Shown here: positions 62,561 through 64,000 of the stretch, piece after piece
Layout: each line of letters starts with the position of its first letter
Position numbering within the stretch: position 1 is the stretch's first letter
DNA from: Cellvibrio zantedeschiae
GTDB taxonomy: Bacteria > Pseudomonadota > Gammaproteobacteria > Pseudomonadales > Cellvibrionaceae
Assembly: GCF_014652535.1 (NCBI RefSeq)
Contig: NZ_BMYZ01000001.1
Span: 2,357,371 to 2,421,370, forward strand
Length of the DNA stretch: 64,000 bases
Direction: 5' to 3'
Notes under the pieces: model-generated
What the model was told of the DNA's origin: nothing
The model's input: the letters and a program-made list of their open reading frames with translations, nothing else
The model's database searches: none
Translations under genes and position numbers: made by a program

Positions 62561-62590
62561 TGATCCGAATTGGCGTCTCTTGCGTAAAAC
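62561..62590 (+). promoter_or_regulatory. ECF11-type promoter of the divergent operon
   Basis: TGATCC (62561-62566), 18-bp spacer, TAAAAC (62585-62590), 66 bases before the next start codon. It has the same -35, spacer length and -10 type as the sigma self-promoter. Confidence 0.8.
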
Positions 62591-62656
62591 CACCAAGATC
62601 GAAAAAATCCCGGCCAGACATTTAAGTAGAAACAAATCATAACAGGGCGCAACATC

Positions 62657-63121
62657 ATGGAACTACAACAAGCTAATCAATCTACATCCTCCTTGTTTGA
62701 TATTGCCCAGTTCAGACAAATCTACAAAAAATTTAATGCTGATACGGTTCGGAAATTACCCGACATTTACAGCCCAACCATAATCTTTAAAGATCCGGTT
62801 CATCAAATTAACGGGATTGCAGAGCTAAGCGATTATTTTGCCAGTTTGTGCAATCCCGAGATGCAATGTGAATTTGAAATCACTAACGAAATTGCATCAG
62901 ACAACCAAGCGTTCTTTCAGTGGAAGATGCACTACCAGCATCCTCGGCTAAAAGCGGGTACACCCTTGATACTCGACGGCGGCACACTGATTAAATTCAA
63001 TACCAAAATTGTGTACCACGAAGATTTTTACGATATGGGCGCAATGATTTACCAACATATACCTATTCTTGGTTGGGCAGTAAAAAAAATTAATGCTCGC
63101 ATTGCAGGACAAAGCTCGTGA
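62657..63121 (+). CDS. NTF2/SnoaL-like protein in the sigmaE-ChrR regulon
   Basis: A 154-aa protein of the SnoaL/NTF2 cone fold: FDIAQFRQIYKKFNADTVRKL, then IYSPTIIFKDPVHQINGIAEL, and FQWKMHYQHPRLKAG. It is the first gene after the ECF11-type promoter and its stop overlaps the next start (GTGA, GTG at 63118). In related genomes this position is held by small proteins of lipid or fatty-acid modification operons next to SDR and amine-oxidase-like genes. The reaction is unknown. Confidence 0.85.
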   Translation: MELQQANQSTSSLFDIAQFRQIYKKFNADTVRKLPDIYSPTIIFKDPVHQINGIAELSDYFASLCNPEMQCEFEITNEIASDNQAFFQWKMHYQHPRLKAGTPLILDGGTLIKFNTKIVYHEDFYDMGAMIYQHIPILGWAVKKINARIAGQSS

Positions 63122-63888
63122 ATACAATTACTGGCCGTTGCATTTGGATTACAGGTGCAAGCTCCGGCTTGGGAAAAGCACTTTCCCTGCAGTTAGCCGA
63201 GGCAGGAAACTTTGTTATCGCAAGCGCACGCTCGCAAAGTGCTTTGGCAAATTTAGCGGCGTTATACCCTGGAAAAATAAAAGCATTGCCTTTGGATGTA
63301 GGTCGCAATTTAAATTTACAACAGGCAGCAAATCAGGTCCGTGAAATTACTGATTATCTCGACATGGTTATTTGCGCTGCGGGAATTTGCGAATACGAAG
63401 ATGATCTTAATTTTAATCCTGACATCTATGAACGCACTATAGATATTAATTTTCTCGGTGCAGTACGCATTTTTAATATTGCACTCCCCTTGCTAAAAAA
63501 TGCCCAGATCCGCCCGCAGTTTGCCGTGGTTAGCAGCCTATCTACTTGCGTAGGCTTTCCACGCGCAGAAGCTTATGGCGCATCCAAGGCGGCTTTGAAT
63601 TATTTTATGCAATCGTTACGCGCCGATTTTTCCAAAATTGCACTGGATTTAAGTTTGATTCGCCCCGGCTTCATCTCAACCAAATTAGTTAAACACAATG
63701 ATTTCCCTATGCCGTTTATGATGAGCCCGGAAACAGCAGCGAAACGCATTATTAAAAAGCTGGGCGAGCGTCGCTTTGCAATCGATTTTCCCCATCGCCT
63801 GAGCTGGCCGCTACAACTATGGGGACATTTTTCTGGCGTTTGGTGTAAATGGGTTGCACCAAAGCTAACACGACTCCATCAATGGTAA
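63118..63888 (+). CDS. Short-chain dehydrogenase/reductase
   Basis: A 256-aa SDR, GTG start overlapping the upstream gene. NAD(P) motif TGASSGLGKAL near residue 12, ICAAGIC (NNAG equivalent) near 83, catalytic Ser in VVSSLST near 137 and YGASK (Tyr, Lys) near 151. A hydrophobic C-terminal part suggests membrane association. It probably acts on a lipid or fatty acid in the singlet-oxygen regulon; the context supports this but the substrate is not visible. Confidence 0.92.
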   Translation: MNTITGRCIWITGASSGLGKALSLQLAEAGNFVIASARSQSALANLAALYPGKIKALPLDVGRNLNLQQAANQVREITDYLDMVICAAGICEYEDDLNFNPDIYERTIDINFLGAVRIFNIALPLLKNAQIRPQFAVVSSLSTCVGFPRAEAYGASKAALNYFMQSLRADFSKIALDLSLIRPGFISTKLVKHNDFPMPFMMSPETAAKRIIKKLGERRFAIDFPHRLSWPLQLWGHFSGVWCKWVAPKLTRLHQW

Positions 63889-64000
63889 TTAATTTTAGCG
63901 AGACTGTTCGAGTGAAAAAAATTGCAATCATCGGCAGCGGGATTTCCGGATTAACTGCCGCTTACTATCTTAATAAACATTTTGATATTTGTTTATACGA
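63882..64000 (+). CDS. FAD-dependent amine-oxidase-like oxidoreductase (5' part)
   Basis: The gene is cut by the window end. ATG 63882 overlaps the SDR stop; GTG 63912 is an in-frame alternative. The visible part ends KKIAIIGSGISGLTAAYYL, the FAD-binding GxGxxG of the amine oxidase/phytoene-desaturase family. In ChrR regulons such a flavoprotein commonly follows an SDR gene and precedes DUF1365 and a cyclopropane-synthase-like gene. Confidence 0.85.
   Translation, partial: MVINFSETVRVKKIAIIGSGISGLTAAYYLNKHFDICLY

Noticed and set aside
62481..62621. Longer N-terminus of the ECF sigma factor
   Set aside because: It would be transcribed across its own promoter (62509-62538), and its sequence lacks sigma features.

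Overview
The window looks like chromosome of a polysaccharide-degrading gammaproteobacterium of the Cellvibrio type. The pointers are a gammaproteobacterial tmRNA with an E. coli-like tag, a secreted lipoprotein with two long poly-serine linkers (a habit of Cellvibrio and Saccharophagus), GspA/GspB, a PEP-CTERM protein, and many secreted plant-polysaccharide enzymes (GH8 Rex-type, CE1 with a CBM48-like module, carboxylesterase, GH140-like, GH127, GH31). The assignment rests on gene content; no database search was possible.

Layout. 1-2.8 kb: end of a urea ABC transporter operon (urtC-urtD-urtE). 3.08-3.44 kb: ssrA (tmRNA) with its own promoter and terminator. 3.9-15.7 kb: an accessory block in which every gene is on the + strand, most are small orphan lipoproteins, secreted proteins or membrane proteins, and recombination sites of the integron attC type lie between them. 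Four sites (5772-5904, 6392-6522, 7109-7241, 7716-7792) are clear, and three successive cassettes show exact complementarity between their own R'' and R' ends, the signature of genuine gene cassettes. Older, decayed sites and other short repeats continue to about 14.9 kb. No integrase gene is in the window. 15.8-18.4 kb: housekeeping-type and orphan genes. 18.4-25.5 kb: secreted or surface proteins, including a DHG-repeat beta-helix protein, a GH140-like lipoprotein, a PEP-CTERM protein and a DUF1349 protein. 26.4-32 kb: a hemicellulose block (esterase, alpha/beta hydrolase, GH8, CE1), followed by a GntR regulator and a sugar dehydrogenase/lactonase pair. 35.4-37.4 kb: yigZ and rsgA. 37.4-41.1 kb: a minus-strand operon that mixes a NitT/TauT-type ABC importer with a SCO protein and a cupredoxin. 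41.4-43.5 kb: moeA and tcdA. 43.6-46.3 kb: the poly-Ser lipoprotein. 46.4-48.1 kb: a minus-strand operon TMEM175-tatD-sufE/csdE. 48.3-52.5 kb: GGDEF protein, gspA-gspB, cysZ. 52.5-56.8 kb: GH127 and GH31 enzymes. 57-61 kb: a CadC-like regulator divergent from a double formylglycine-generating-enzyme-like protein. 61.1-64 kb: an ECF sigma/ChrR anti-sigma pair divergent from an NTF2-like/SDR/FAD-oxidoreductase operon that runs off the window.

How the genes work together. The glycoside hydrolases and esterases together fit stepwise removal of acyl and arabinosyl decorations and trimming of xylo-oligosaccharides. At the right end, two back-to-back promoters with the same -35 (TGATCC), an 18-bp spacer and a TARAA-type -10 lie between the sigma factor and the divergent operon. 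This suggests the sigma factor drives both itself and the oxidoreductase operon, as expected of a singlet-oxygen-type sigmaE-ChrR circuit. The most unusual parts are the cassette array without integrase beside ssrA, and the importer operon with embedded copper proteins.
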